Shown here: positions 31,950 through 41,041 of the stretch, one piece after another
How the letters are laid out: every line of letters starts with the position of its first letter
Position numbering within the stretch: position 1 is the first letter of the stretch
DNA from: Streptosporangium becharense
Lineage (GTDB): Bacteria; Actinomycetota; Actinomycetes; Streptosporangiales; Streptosporangiaceae
Direction of reading: 5' to 3'
Assembly (NCBI RefSeq): GCF_014204985.1
Contig: NZ_JACHMP010000001.1
Location: 7,688,001 to 7,752,000 of the forward strand
Length of the DNA: 64,000 nt
Notes under the pieces: generated by a model
What the model saw: the letters and a program-made list of their open reading frames with translations, nothing else
Database searches by the model: none
What the model was told of the DNA's origin: nothing
Made by a program: the position numbers and the translations under genes

Positions 31950-32984
31950 GTGAACGATCACGATCCCGCGTCGCCCGTGCGCTTCCCCCAGGCGTGCGCG
32001 GAGTTCCTGGCCGGGCTGCGCACCAAGAAGCTCTCCCCGCACACCCTGGCCGGTTACGACCGTGACCTGCGGGCCGTCGGCGACCTCGCCGCGGCGCTGG
32101 CGGGCGTCTCGACGGCAGACCTGGAGATACGGCAGCTGTCCGGCCGCCTGGTGCGCGCCGCCTTCGCCGACTTCGCCGGGCCGCGCTCCGCAGCGAGCGT
32201 CAACCGCGCCTGGAGCGCCTGGAACCAGTTCCTGACCTTCTGCGTGGCCGAGGGTGCCCTGGAGGGCAACCCCATGGCCGCGGTGCCCCGGCCCCGGCAG
32301 CCCGCCAAGGCGCCCAAGCCCCTGCTGGGCGACGGCAGCGCCGCCACGACGCTGCTGGAGCGCGTCGCCGCAGGAGCGCGCAAGGCCCGCGACCCGTGGG
32401 TGGAACGGGACCTGGTGGTGCTGGCGCTGGCGCTGGTGACCGGCATGCGCTCGGCGGAGTTGCTGGGGCTGACCGTCGGGTCGATCGGCGGCGCGCCCGG
32501 AGACCGGCGCGTCCAGGTCGTCGGCAAGGGCGGTAAGACCCGCTCGCTGCCCGTCGAGCCGCCGATCGAGCACCTCGTCGACCGCTACCTCGAAAGCCGC
32601 AGGCAACGGTTCGGGCTGACCTCGATCCCCCGGTCCGCGGCGCTGCTGGTCGACACCTCGGGTGAGCCGCTGCGCCGCGGCGGCCTGCAGTACCTGGTCC
32701 GCCAGTGCTACCGCCACGCCGGGGTGCACGACCGGGTGCAGAAAGGGACCCTGGTGCACGCGCTGCGCCACGAGTTCGCCACCCGTCTGGCCGAGCGGGG
32801 TGCCACGGCCCACGAGCTGATGGAACTGCTGGGGCACTCCTCGATCGTGACGGGCCAGGCGTACGTGGCCTCGACCGCGCGCGAGGTGCGCCACGCCGCG
32901 CGGGGCAACCCCGCGTACGAGGTGCTGGAACGCCTGAAGGATGACGGGCCCGTCGGCGGGCGGGACGAGGACGGGGCCCGGTGA
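31950..32984 (+). CDS. Tyrosine recombinase (XerC/D-like integrase family)
   Basis: A 344-residue protein. The N-terminal SAM-like core-binding domain is at 10-112 (FLAGLRTKKLSPHTLAGYDR). The catalytic set is complete: Arg167 (TGMRSAELL), Lys196 (GKGGKTR), His270 and Arg273 (HALRHEF), His296 (LGHSS) and Tyr305 (QAYVAST). GTG 31950 is favoured because GGAGG is just upstream. Chromosomal XerC and XerD are shorter, near 300 residues. The gene stands alone with no att sites or phage genes visible, so it could be a Xer-type dimer resolver or an integron/phage-like remnant. Confidence 0.85.
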   Translation: MNDHDPASPVRFPQACAEFLAGLRTKKLSPHTLAGYDRDLRAVGDLAAALAGVSTADLEIRQLSGRLVRAAFADFAGPRSAASVNRAWSAWNQFLTFCVAEGALEGNPMAAVPRPRQPAKAPKPLLGDGSAATTLLERVAAGARKARDPWVERDLVVLALALVTGMRSAELLGLTVGSIGGAPGDRRVQVVGKGGKTRSLPVEPPIEHLVDRYLESRRQRFGLTSIPRSAALLVDTSGEPLRRGGLQYLVRQCYRHAGVHDRVQKGTLVHALRHEFATRLAERGATAHELMELLGHSSIVTGQAYVASTAREVRHAARGNPAYEVLERLKDDGPVGGRDEDGAR

Positions 32985-33055
32985 GGGCCCGGTAGGAGAG
33001 AAGCCCAGGCGGGGCCCAGGTGGGGTGGGGTGCCGGGTGCCGCGCGGCGGTGCCC

Positions 33056-33337
33056 TCACTCCATGGGCGGCGCCTTGAGCCTGCGGACGAAGCGGGCGGC
33101 CGCCCGGTGGCTCATTCCGGTCTCGCCGCGCACCAGGAAGACCGCCTGGTCGAACTGGTCGGTCGCTTTCAGTTCCAGGACTCGCTGGACCAGTTCGGGG
33201 CCGACGCCGCCGCCGACCAGGGTGTTTCGAGGGTTCTGAGCCAACCGCACCGTGAAGACGATCACGAGGATGATCGCCGCCACGGCGACCGCCGTCAGAA
33301 GGATGATGACGACCGGGTTCGACATGGGCTTGGACAT
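33056..33337 (-). CDS. Small membrane protein with cytoplasmic C-terminal helices
   Basis: A 93-residue protein with one membrane helix (about residues 8-28, VVIILLTAVAVAAIILVIVF) and a C-terminal helical part (PELVQRVLELKATDQFDQAV, RGETGMSHRAAARFVRRLKA). ATG 33337 is preceded by AAAGGG; ATGs at 33325 and 33358 are alternatives. The tail resembles ribosomal L7/L12 C-domain-like small membrane proteins seen in actinomycetes. Function unknown. Confidence 0.7.
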   Translation of the reverse strand: MSKPMSNPVVIILLTAVAVAAIILVIVFTVRLAQNPRNTLVGGGVGPELVQRVLELKATDQFDQAVFLVRGETGMSHRAAARFVRRLKAPPME

Positions 33338-33636
33338 ACCCTTTCGTGGCCGTCTCATGACACGAAGCACCCCTGATTCGGGACGTGAGGAGTGACGGCC
33401 CGGCCGCCGGTGGGGAGTCGTCGGAGAGCGGGTCCGAGATGCCGGCTCAGCACCTTGGCCTTCGCGCGGCGTCACTCGGCGAGGTCGTCGCGGCGGAGCC
33501 GCTCGTCCTCCTTCGCGACGACCGAGCGCTCCCGGGCGGGCATATGTCGGGATCCCGCAGTCCGGATGGGGAAACAGGAGGTCGGGGCCGCCGCACCGGC
33601 GGGACGGCGGTAGCAATACGGCTGTATGATAACGGG

Positions 33637-34260
33637 ATGCCGCGGGTTGCCGATCATGATCAGCGTCGTGCCCAGATCGCACGGGCGTTCCAGCGTCTGC
33701 TCGCCGCGGAGGGGTTCGCCGGCGTCTCGTTCTCACGGGTGGCGGCCGAGGCCGGAGTCTCGGTCGGGCTCATCCAGCACTACTTCGCCGGCAAGGACGT
33801 GCTGCTCCGCTTCGCCTACGAAGACGCGGTGAGCCGCATGAGCGAGCGGGTGCGGGTTCGCGTCCGTGCCGGCCAGGCGGACCGGCTCCCGGTCGCAGAG
33901 GTTCTGCTCGACAGCCTGGTCGAGTTGTTGCCACTCGACCGGGAGCGGGATGTGGAATACCGCGTCCGGCAGGGCTTGCAGGCTCAGGCGCTGCACCACG
34001 CCGGTCTTGCCGAGGTCGCCCGGCAGTCGGGCGGCGACATCCTCGGATACGTCACGTCGGCGGTCGAGAACGGCGTGGAGTGCGGCGAGGTCGAGCCCGG
34101 GGTCGACGCCGTGCTCGCCGCCCGCATGATCCTCGCGACCGTGCAGGGCCTGGCCGATCAGGTCGCGCTCTCGGGTGCGGACGCGTTTTCGGCGCGGGAC
34201 GTGCTGGGCCGGGTCGTCGCCACGGTGTTCACCGGGCGTCACGGCTCTCGTGATCGCTGA
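33637..34260 (+). CDS. TetR-family regulator
   Basis: A 207-residue protein: RRAQIARAFQRLLAAEGFAG and FSRVAAEAGVSVGLIQHYFA then GKDVLLRFAYEDA is a BetI-like DNA-binding domain, followed by a TetR_C domain. It is followed on the same strand by a carboxylesterase, with nested palindromes in the 170-base gap. It probably represses the esterase and itself. The 299 bases upstream (33338-33636) hold no other gene. Confidence 0.88.
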   Translation: MPRVADHDQRRAQIARAFQRLLAAEGFAGVSFSRVAAEAGVSVGLIQHYFAGKDVLLRFAYEDAVSRMSERVRVRVRAGQADRLPVAEVLLDSLVELLPLDRERDVEYRVRQGLQAQALHHAGLAEVARQSGGDILGYVTSAVENGVECGEVEPGVDAVLAARMILATVQGLADQVALSGADAFSARDVLGRVVATVFTGRHGSRDR

Positions 34261-34302
34261 TTCTCCCCACCGCTCCGCGCCGGGCACGGAACCCCCGTCA
34301 GA

Positions 34303-34346
34303 ACAATATGGTCGTACTGTTATTGTGGCAATATGACCATATTGCC
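34303..34346. promoter_or_regulatory. Palindromic operators upstream of the carboxylesterase
   Basis: GGCAATATGACCATATTGCC (34327-34346) is a palindrome with 9-base arms. Immediately upstream, ACAATA (34303-34308) and TATTGT (34321-34326) form a second inverted repeat. Both are far more AT-rich than their surroundings. They are likely binding sites of the TetR regulator encoded just upstream. Confidence 0.75.
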
Positions 34347-34430
34347 ACTGGTGTCGTCGGCCGTCCCGCTTTCCACGGGAACCCCCCTCGCCCGGAGCCT
34401 GCCCCGCACCACGACCGGGGAGCACACGCG

Positions 34431-35936
34431 ATGACCCGGCACGTGACCGTACAACTGGGCAGCGGTGCCGTCCGCGGCCTCCACCTCGACGGGCACCTGT
34501 CGTTCCGGGGAATCCCCTACGCCGCCGCCCCGGTCGGCGAACGGCGATGGCGCTCCCCCGCGCCGGTCGCACCGTGGTCCGGGGTCCGGGACGCGACCGC
34601 GTCCGGGAACCCCGCGCCGCAGCTGCCCCAGTCGTTCGCGGACGTCACCTCCGTCGACGAGGACTGCCTGACACTGGACGTCACCGTGCCGGAGACCCGG
34701 GGCACCGGGCGTCCGGTGATCGTGTGGCTGCACGGCGGCGGCGGGACGAATGGGACCGCCGCCGCCTACGACCCCCGGCGGCTCGCCCTCACCGGTGACG
34801 TCGTCGTCGTGGCACCGAACTTCCGGCTCGGTGTGCTCGGATGCTTCGGCCATCCGGGCCTCGCCGACGGTGGCACCTTCGGGCTGCAGGACCAGCAGGC
34901 CGCACTGCGCTGGGTGCGACGGGAGATCACACGCTTCGGCGGCGACCCGGCGAACGTGACCCTGGTCGGAGAGTCGTACGGGGCTCTCATGATCGCAGCG
35001 CACCTGGTGTCACCCGCGTCAGCCGGGCTGTTCCACCGCGCGATCCTGCAGAGCGGGTTTGCGGTGATGGGCTCGACGCCGGCGCACACCTTCATCCCCG
35101 GTGTTCCGGCGCTCCCGCCGAGGTGGTCCCCGGCTGCCGAACTCGACCGGCTCGGCGCCGCCATCGCGGCCGAACACGGCTGGGTCACCCCCGGCAGCGA
35201 CCCCGAGTCGGCGCTCGCACAGCTCCGGCGGGTTCCGGTGACCGACCTGCTCCAGGCGTCGGCCGCCTTCATCCGTCCGGCCTTCGGCGGGCCCACCCTG
35301 CCCGAGTCACCCGAGGAGGCGCTGCCCGCCGGACGCTTCCACCGGATGCCGCTGATGCTGGGCACCACACGCGACGAGGCGCGGTTCTTCGTCGGGCTCT
35401 TCGCCGACCTCGCCGACAACCCGGTCACAGCCGAAAGCTATCCGCGGCTGCTGGCCGAGGCGTTCGGCGACGCGGCGGACGAGGTCGCCGCGCGTTACGC
35501 CCTCGACCGCTTCCCGACACCGAGCCTCGCCTGGGCACAGATCTGCACCGACCGCGCCTGGGCCCGACCGGCCTGGGAACTGGGCCGGACCTTCGCCGCC
35601 TACACCGACACCTGGTTCTACGAGTTCGCCGACCGGGACGCCCCCTCGATCGTCCCTCTCCCGGGGTTCCCCGCCGGAGCCCAGCACTCCAGCGAGCTGG
35701 TGTACCAGTTCGACCTTCCCGGCGGCCCGCCGCTGTCGGCGGCGCAGCGCGAGTTCGCCGACCGGATGAACCGGTACTGGGCGGCCTTCGCCGCGCACGG
35801 TGACCCCGCCTGCGCCGACCTGCCGGCCTGGCCCGGCGTGGGCACCGGCCACGTCCAGTCCCTGGCTCCCGGACGGATCGGCGGTACGGACTACGTGGCC
35901 GAGCACCGCCTCGACTTCTGGATGCGAATGCCCTGA
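34431..35936 (+). CDS. Type-B carboxylesterase
   Basis: A 501-residue alpha/beta hydrolase without signal peptide. FRGIPYAAAPVGERRW (25-40), EDCLTLDVTVP (77-87), the oxyanion loop HGGGG (101-105), and the nucleophile GESYGA (Ser182, Tyr in place of the usual Ala) are seen. The later Glu is in LMLGTTRDEARFF and the His in AQHSSELVYQF. It is full length for the family and hydrolyses carboxylic esters; the substrate is unknown. Induction through the upstream TetR gene is likely. Confidence 0.92.
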   Translation: MTRHVTVQLGSGAVRGLHLDGHLSFRGIPYAAAPVGERRWRSPAPVAPWSGVRDATASGNPAPQLPQSFADVTSVDEDCLTLDVTVPETRGTGRPVIVWLHGGGGTNGTAAAYDPRRLALTGDVVVVAPNFRLGVLGCFGHPGLADGGTFGLQDQQAALRWVRREITRFGGDPANVTLVGESYGALMIAAHLVSPASAGLFHRAILQSGFAVMGSTPAHTFIPGVPALPPRWSPAAELDRLGAAIAAEHGWVTPGSDPESALAQLRRVPVTDLLQASAAFIRPAFGGPTLPESPEEALPAGRFHRMPLMLGTTRDEARFFVGLFADLADNPVTAESYPRLLAEAFGDAADEVAARYALDRFPTPSLAWAQICTDRAWARPAWELGRTFAAYTDTWFYEFADRDAPSIVPLPGFPAGAQHSSELVYQFDLPGGPPLSAAQREFADRMNRYWAAFAAHGDPACADLPAWPGVGTGHVQSLAPGRIGGTDYVAEHRLDFWMRMP

Positions 35937-35949
35937 GCCCGGGCTGTCC

Positions 35950-35981
35950 GCCGCCGTCCTTCAGGATGCCGCCGTCCTTCA
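35950..35981. repeat. Two 14-base direct repeats
   Basis: GCCGCCGTCCTTCA occurs at 35950-35963 and 35968-35981 (18-base period) in the short gap between converging genes. It may be a slippage product. Confidence 0.7.
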
Positions 35982-36076
35982 AGGCGCGGTACGGGAAGCC
36001 GAGGCCGGTACACCGGACACGGCCGTGGCCGCCCGGCCGAACCGGCCCGTCCGGACGCGTGCCCGATCCTCCTGCC

Positions 36077-37096
36077 TCAGATCGCGGCCAGGGCCGCGGT
36101 GACGTCCGCCGCCGGCGCGTTGCGTGCCCGGCGCCAGGAGGTCCCCGCCCACAGGTGCAGCGTCTCGGCGTCCCCCCGGGCCGCCGCGGCGCGCCGCAGC
36201 GGCGCCGTCAGGTGGTGGACCTGCGGATAGGCGGCGGGCGCCCGGCCGGAGTACTCCGTCATGAACCGGTTGACCAGGCCGCGCGCCGGACGTCCGGTGA
36301 AGGCCCTGGTCACGGCGGTGCGGGTGAAGCGGGGGTCGGTCAGCGCCGCGCGGTGGACCACGCCGGTGCCGCTCTCGGGACAGAGCAGGAAAGCGGTGCC
36401 CGCCACGGCCGCGACCGCTCCCGCGGACAGGACCCGGGAGACGTCGGCGGCCGAGGCGACACCGCCGGCCGCGATGAGGGGAAGCCGTGAGACCTCCCGT
36501 ACCTGGGACAGCAGGCGCTCCAGACCCGCCGCCTCGGCGTCCGTGTTGGTGAACGACCCCCGGTGGCCGCCCGCCTCCTCCCCCTGGACGCACAGCACGT
36601 CGGCCGCCGCGGCCCGCCGGGCCTCGGCGGCCGACGTCACCGTGACCACCACGACGGTCCCCTTGCGGCGGAACGCCCGGATCAGCTCGTCCTCCGGGCA
36701 ACCGAACGTGAAGCCCACCACCACGGGCGGGTCCGTCAGCAGATCCGCGACCTTGGCGGCGAAGTCGTCATCGCCCCCGTGCGGGAGTCCCAACGTGGCG
36801 TCCAGCCGCCGCGCCTCCCCCGCGATGACCCGCGCGTAGGCGTCGATCTCGGTCTGGTCGACCTCGTCAACCGTGGGCATGAACACATTCACCCCGAACG
36901 GGCGGGAGGTGAGCTCACGCGTCCGCTCGATCTCCCGGCGCGTCTGCGCGGCCGTCTTGTAACCGGCCGCGAGGAACCCCAGGCCCCCGGCTTCGGACAC
37001 GGCCGCGGCCAGTTCGGGAGTGGACGCCCCGCCGGCCATCGGAGCCTGCACGACCGGCAGTCCGAACGGCCACGGCCACGACACTGGATCGGACAT
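36077..37096 (-). CDS. Nitronate monooxygenase family (FMN TIM barrel)
   Basis: A 339-residue protein from ATG 37096, with AGGAGG at correct spacing; ATG 37102 overlaps the ribosome site. LPVVQAPMAGGASTPELAAA is the start of the barrel, VVGFTFGCPEDE the middle, CVQGEEAGGHRGSF the flavin/active-site His segment, and LPLIAAGGVASAADV the phosphate loop. The family oxidises nitronates or acts as FMN-dependent oxidoreductase. It stands alone. Confidence 0.9.
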   Translation of the reverse strand: MSDPVSWPWPFGLPVVQAPMAGGASTPELAAAVSEAGGLGFLAAGYKTAAQTRREIERTRELTSRPFGVNVFMPTVDEVDQTEIDAYARVIAGEARRLDATLGLPHGGDDDFAAKVADLLTDPPVVVGFTFGCPEDELIRAFRRKGTVVVVTVTSAAEARRAAAADVLCVQGEEAGGHRGSFTNTDAEAAGLERLLSQVREVSRLPLIAAGGVASAADVSRVLSAGAVAAVAGTAFLLCPESGTGVVHRAALTDPRFTRTAVTRAFTGRPARGLVNRFMTEYSGRAPAAYPQVHHLTAPLRRAAAARGDAETLHLWAGTSWRRARNAPAADVTAALAAI

Positions 37097-37322
37097 CGGC
37101 ATCTCCTCCTCGGCGCCCGACGGCCGCCCCCCGAACGCCACGGCGGTGGACGGGACCGGACGGCCGCCCCCCGAACGCGCCGCGGGCGATCTCCATCAGG
37201 TCTGGAAGCCTATGCCATCGACCGGCACCGCCTCCCGCACGGGTCCGAGGAGGCTCCGGATCAGACGTCCGGAGCCTCCTGGGCCGTGGCGGTGCCCGGC
37301 CGACGGAGACGCTACCATCCTG

Positions 37323-37340
37323 TTCCATGGATAACTGGAA
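37323..37340. promoter_or_regulatory. Inverted repeat before the ArsR-rhodanese gene
   Basis: TTCCA (37323-37327) and TGGAA (37336-37340) form a perfect inverted repeat around TGGATAAC, followed by AT-rich sequence. It overlaps ATG 37327, which argues for translation from GTG 37363. A likely operator for the encoded ArsR-type protein. Confidence 0.45.
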
Positions 37341-37362
37341 TAACGTAGAAGGGGACAAACGC

Positions 37363-38019
37363 GTGGTCTCCGATGAACTGGCCACCGTGGTGAAAGCCAT
37401 GGCCAACGGCCGCCGGCTGGAGGTGATCGAGATGCTCGCCCAAGGCGAGCACTCGGTCGAGGCGCTCTCGCGGATGCTGGGGATGGGCGTGACGACGACG
37501 TCGGCGCATCTGCAGACACTGAAGCAGGCCGGTCTGGTGACGACACGGCGCGAGCGGACGACGGTCTTCTACCGGCTGGCCGGCGACGACGTCGCAGAGC
37601 TGTATCTGGCGGCCAAGCGTGTCGGCCTGCGACGTTCGGCCAAGCTACGCGAGGCGGTCGTGTCATATCTGGGACAGGCCGACGTTCCGGGACAGGCCGA
37701 TGCCGCGCGACCGGCGCCGGTGGTCGACCCGGCGGCGGTGACCCCGCAGATGACGGTGATCGACGTGCGTCCGCGCGAGGAGTTCGAAGCAGGGCACTTC
37801 CCCGGTGCGGTGTCGCTGCCGCTGTCCGAACTGGAAGAGCGGTTCGGCGAGATCCCCGCCGACGCGGAGGTCGTCGTGTACTGCCGGGGTGAGTTCTGCC
37901 GGATGGCGCGCGAGGCGGCGGCGTGGCTGCGCGAGCAGGGCGTGGACGCCAAGGCGATGGACGAGGGCGTCATCGAGTGGCGCGGGACGAAGGAGGTCGA
38001 GCTTGACGCCGCGTCCTAG
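37363..38019 (+). CDS. ArsR-type regulator fused to a rhodanese domain
   Basis: A 218-residue protein from GTG 37363, preferred because AAGGGG stands 8 bases upstream. The N-terminal ArsR winged helix (1-90) has KAMANGRRLEVIEMLAQGEH and GVTTTSAHLQTLKQAGLV. The C-terminal rhodanese domain (about 115-215) has VIDVRPREEFEAGHFPGAV and the active-site loop CRGEFC, so two Cys could bind persulphide, metal or arsenic. The fusion is a redox/sulphur-sensing design. It overlaps the MFS gene by 17 bases and probably controls it. Confidence 0.9.
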   Translation: MVSDELATVVKAMANGRRLEVIEMLAQGEHSVEALSRMLGMGVTTTSAHLQTLKQAGLVTTRRERTTVFYRLAGDDVAELYLAAKRVGLRRSAKLREAVVSYLGQADVPGQADAARPAPVVDPAAVTPQMTVIDVRPREEFEAGHFPGAVSLPLSELEERFGEIPADAEVVVYCRGEFCRMAREAAAWLREQGVDAKAMDEGVIEWRGTKEVELDAAS

Positions 38020-39286
38020 CGCAGGAGTCGCCCAGGCGAGCGAGCCGGACGAGGCGACGCGCCGGCAGGTCCAGAAGCGCACTCTGACGGTCGTCGTGAT
38101 CAGCCAGGTCCTCGGCGGCGCGGGACTGGCGGCCGGGGTCACCGTAGGCGCCCTGCTCGCCCAGCAGATGCTCGGCTCGGGCAGCCTCGCCGGGCTGCCC
38201 ACGGCACTGTTCACTCTCGGGTCCGCGCTCGCCGCCTATCTCGTGGGCCGGCTCACCCAGCGATGGGGCCGGCGCATCGGCCTGGGCCTCGGGTTCACCG
38301 CTGGAGGACTCGGTGCGTTCGGCGTCGTCGCGGCGGCGGCGACGGGCAGCGTGCCGCTGCTGCTGATCGCACTGTTCGTCTACGGAGCCGGCACGGCGAC
38401 CAATCTGCAAGCCCGCTACGCGGGCACCGACCTGGCACTGCCTGCCCAGCGTGGCACGGCGATCAGCGTCGCGATGGTGTCCACCACCCTGGGCGCCGTC
38501 GCCGGCCCGAACCTGGTCGAGCCTCTCGGCTCGGTGGCGGTGAGCTGGGGCCTTCCCGCCCTCACGGGTCCGTTCCTGCTCGCCGGCGTCGCGTATCTGG
38601 CCGCCGGAGCGGCCCTGGTCGCCCTGCTGCGTCCGGACCCGTTCCTGCTGGCCCGCCGGCTGGAGGCGGCCGTCGCCGCGCAGCCGTCCGGCACCGGCGC
38701 CGCGGACACCGCCGTGCCCAAGCCCGGCACCGGCGTCTACATCGGTGCCACCGTGATGGCGCTGACCCAGATCGCGATGGTCGCGATCATGACGATGACC
38801 CCCGTGCACATGCGCGCTCACCACCACGGGCTGGGAGAGGTCGGTCTCGTCATCGGCATCCACATCGGCGCCATGTACCTGCCGTCACTGGTCACCGGAG
38901 TCCTGGTGGACAGGATCGGCCGCACGCCGATGGCGGTCGCCTCCGGGATCACCCTCCTGCTCGCCGGGATCACCGCCGCGCTCGCACCCGGCGACTCGCT
39001 CGGCCTGCTGATTGTCGCACTCGCGCTGCTCGGGCTGGGCTGGAACTTCGGGCTCATCGCCGGCACCGCGCTCGTGGTCGACGCGACCGTCCCGAAGAAC
39101 CGTCCCCGGGTGCAGGGCACCATGGACGTGCTCATCGCTCTGGCCGGTGCCGGCGGCGGTGCCCTGTCCGGCGTCGTCATGGAGGCCACCGACTACGCGA
39201 GCCTGTCACTGGCAGGCGGCATCCTGTCCCTGCTGCTCATCCCGGTGCTGCTGTGGGCCCGCCGCGGCCGGCGCACCCCCGGCTGA
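38003..39286 (+). CDS. Major facilitator superfamily efflux protein
   Basis: A 427-residue protein from TTG 38003 (AGGAGG upstream). About twelve membrane helices in two halves are separated by a Pro-rich loop near 225-240. The motif A-like LVGRLTQRWGRRIGLGLG and the second-half DRIGRTPMAV are present. It is in one operon with the ArsR-rhodanese regulator. Substrate unknown; a sulphur, metalloid or toxic small molecule is suggested by the regulator. Confidence 0.88.
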   Translation: MTPRPSAGVAQASEPDEATRRQVQKRTLTVVVISQVLGGAGLAAGVTVGALLAQQMLGSGSLAGLPTALFTLGSALAAYLVGRLTQRWGRRIGLGLGFTAGGLGAFGVVAAAATGSVPLLLIALFVYGAGTATNLQARYAGTDLALPAQRGTAISVAMVSTTLGAVAGPNLVEPLGSVAVSWGLPALTGPFLLAGVAYLAAGAALVALLRPDPFLLARRLEAAVAAQPSGTGAADTAVPKPGTGVYIGATVMALTQIAMVAIMTMTPVHMRAHHHGLGEVGLVIGIHIGAMYLPSLVTGVLVDRIGRTPMAVASGITLLLAGITAALAPGDSLGLLIVALALLGLGWNFGLIAGTALVVDATVPKNRPRVQGTMDVLIALAGAGGGALSGVVMEATDYASLSLAGGILSLLLIPVLLWARRGRRTPG

Positions 39287-39433
39287 CGCCCTTCCCCTTC
39301 CCCGACAGGAGTTTCCCGGCGAGCGGTGGCCGCCCTCGACGCCGACCAGCCTCGGGAACCCGCGGCCTCGGACGGCGGACCGTTCCCGGACAGGTCCGCA
39401 CCGGGCGGCGCGGGGCCCCCGGACCGGTGTTCC

Positions 39434-39982
39434 TCAGCCCCGTGTGTGCAGCAGGAACAGGGCGTAGGCGGCGATCGAGCAGCTGTCGGTGATGGTGCCT
39501 TCCCGGATCATCCGCTCCAGGTCGGGCTGCGACACCCAGCCCTGGCGCATGTCCTGCTCGGTGTGCTCCCGGCTGTGCGGGCCGGCGGTCAGGCCCGTGG
39601 CCAGGAAGACGTCGAACCGCTGGCCGCTGGTGCCGTGGGCGTTGTCCAGGCGGCCCAGGTGCACCATCGAGGCCGCCCGCAGGCCCGTCTCCTCGGCCAG
39701 TTCGGTGTGGGCGGTGGCCTCCGGGGAGGGGCTGTCGCGGACGCCGCCCTGCGGGAAGTTCCAGGTGCGCCGCCCGACCGGGTAGCGGTACTCCTCCACC
39801 AGGTGGAACCCGTCGTCCTCCATCGGCATGACCAGGGCGAAGTCGAGCTGGTCCACCACACCGTAGATGCCGTGCGAGCCGTCGGGGCGTTCGATGCGGT
39901 CCTCCCGAACGGCGATCCACGGGTTGGTGTAGACGACTGTCGAGGCCAGGGTGCGGATCGTCGGTCCGTGTGCGTCGGTCAT
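39434..39982 (-). CDS. Nudix hydrolase
   Basis: A 182-residue protein. The Nudix box PQGGVRDSPSPEATAHTELA followed by EETGL keeps the REx2EE-type metal residues except that Arg is replaced by Thr-Glu spacing (HTELAEETGL). IYGVVDQLDFALVMPMEDDG and YRYPVGRRTWNFP resemble ADP-ribose pyrophosphatase-like members. The start overlaps the stop of a truncated upstream gene. Confidence 0.88.
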   Translation of the reverse strand: MTDAHGPTIRTLASTVVYTNPWIAVREDRIERPDGSHGIYGVVDQLDFALVMPMEDDGFHLVEEYRYPVGRRTWNFPQGGVRDSPSPEATAHTELAEETGLRAASMVHLGRLDNAHGTSGQRFDVFLATGLTAGPHSREHTEQDMRQGWVSQPDLERMIREGTITDSCSIAAYALFLLHTRG

Positions 39983-40140
39983 GCCGCGGAGCCTACTGGG
40001 AGCGCCTCAGCGCGGTGGAGCCGCCGGCCGCGGCGACGGTACCAGGCGGCGAACAGCGCGGTGGCCAGGAGAAGCCCGGCGATGTCGCCGCCGTAGTACA
40101 TGACCTGGGCCGCCTGCCGGAGGCCGGCGGTGTCCGCGGC
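39979..40140 (-). pseudogene. Membrane-protein remnant (CtaG/cytochrome-oxidase-assembly-like C-terminus)
   Basis: The minus-strand frame GLRQAAQVMYYGGDIAGLLL followed by ATALFAAWYRRRGRR, ending at 39979, looks like the last membrane helix of CtaG-like proteins. Nothing of the rest remains; upstream sequence is the end of the lipoprotein gene. Its stop overlaps the Nudix start, suggesting an old operon cut by a deletion. Confidence 0.45.
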
Positions 40141-40162
40141 GCCGGGGAGAGCCGCCGCCGGT

Positions 40163-41041
40163 CTACGAGCCCACTGGCCGGAGAAAGCCTTCGAGGACCA
40201 CCAGGCCCTCGCCGTACTTCCCGTCGACCTGGCGCTGCCTCTCCGGCGTGGCCACCCAGACCCCCGCCCTGACATGGCCGGCCCGCTCGTCCGCCGAGAC
40301 GGAGTACACGCCCTCGACCTCCTCCTGCACTCTCTCCTGGAGTGCCCGCAACTCCGCCGCGGTCCGCCGGCCGCGGCTCAGGCACAGCGCGCCACCCCAG
40401 ACCTCGCGGATCGCGGGCTCGTGGACGGCCGGGTCACCGGTGAACCGCAGGTTCAGCACGAGCCGCTTCGGGTCACCGGCGTGCCGCTCCACCGACCTGG
40501 GGTCGTCGGGGTCGTAGCCGTCGATCTCCTCGAGGTAGCTCTGGTCCAGCCAGGCGCCCGCGTACCCGGGAAGCTTCTCCGCCCTGGCGACGGCGGCCGC
40601 CAACGCCTCCTGGGTGGCCTTCGCCGGGTCGGCCGGGCGCCGGCCGCCCGCGGGCTTCGGGCACGGTGTGCTGAAGTCGGGCCGGTCGCCCGGAGTGTCG
40701 CGGCGCTCGGCGGGACGCGGGGGCTCGGTGAGCGTGAGCCTTCGCCCGTCCCAGGTGCCGACCACGTGGTACTCACCCCAGCGCACGCCGCCGCGAGTGG
40801 AGTGCTCGACCGTCTTCCAGTCCCATCCGACGATGTCGGGGCCGCTGCACTGAGGCGGCAGGGAGGCGGTGACGACGGCGCAGAGCTGAGGGCCGTGCGT
40901 GGAGTCGGCGAGTACGGTCCCGTCCGCCTGGTATCGGACGGGAGCGGTCGGCGCGGGTGCGGGTGCGGGAGCGGTCGCGGCGGGCGCCGTCCCGCAGGCG
41001 GTGACGGTCACGAGCACCGCCGCAAGCCAGATGCCTCTCAT
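40163..41041 (-). CDS. Hypothetical lipoprotein
   Basis: A 292-residue protein with a lipobox (LVTVTAC, Cys16) after a short signal peptide, then an Ala/Pro linker. The rest has GPDIVGWDWKTVEHSTRGGV, GEYHVVGTWDGRRLTLTEPP and four further Cys. RLVLNLRFTGDPAVHEPAIR and YSVSADERAGHVRAGVWVAT suggest an exported alpha/beta domain. Likely anchored on the outer face of the membrane. Function unknown. Confidence 0.8.
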   Translation of the reverse strand: MRGIWLAAVLVTVTACGTAPAATAPAPAPAPTAPVRYQADGTVLADSTHGPQLCAVVTASLPPQCSGPDIVGWDWKTVEHSTRGGVRWGEYHVVGTWDGRRLTLTEPPRPAERRDTPGDRPDFSTPCPKPAGGRRPADPAKATQEALAAAVARAEKLPGYAGAWLDQSYLEEIDGYDPDDPRSVERHAGDPKRLVLNLRFTGDPAVHEPAIREVWGGALCLSRGRRTAAELRALQERVQEEVEGVYSVSADERAGHVRAGVWVATPERQRQVDGKYGEGLVVLEGFLRPVGS

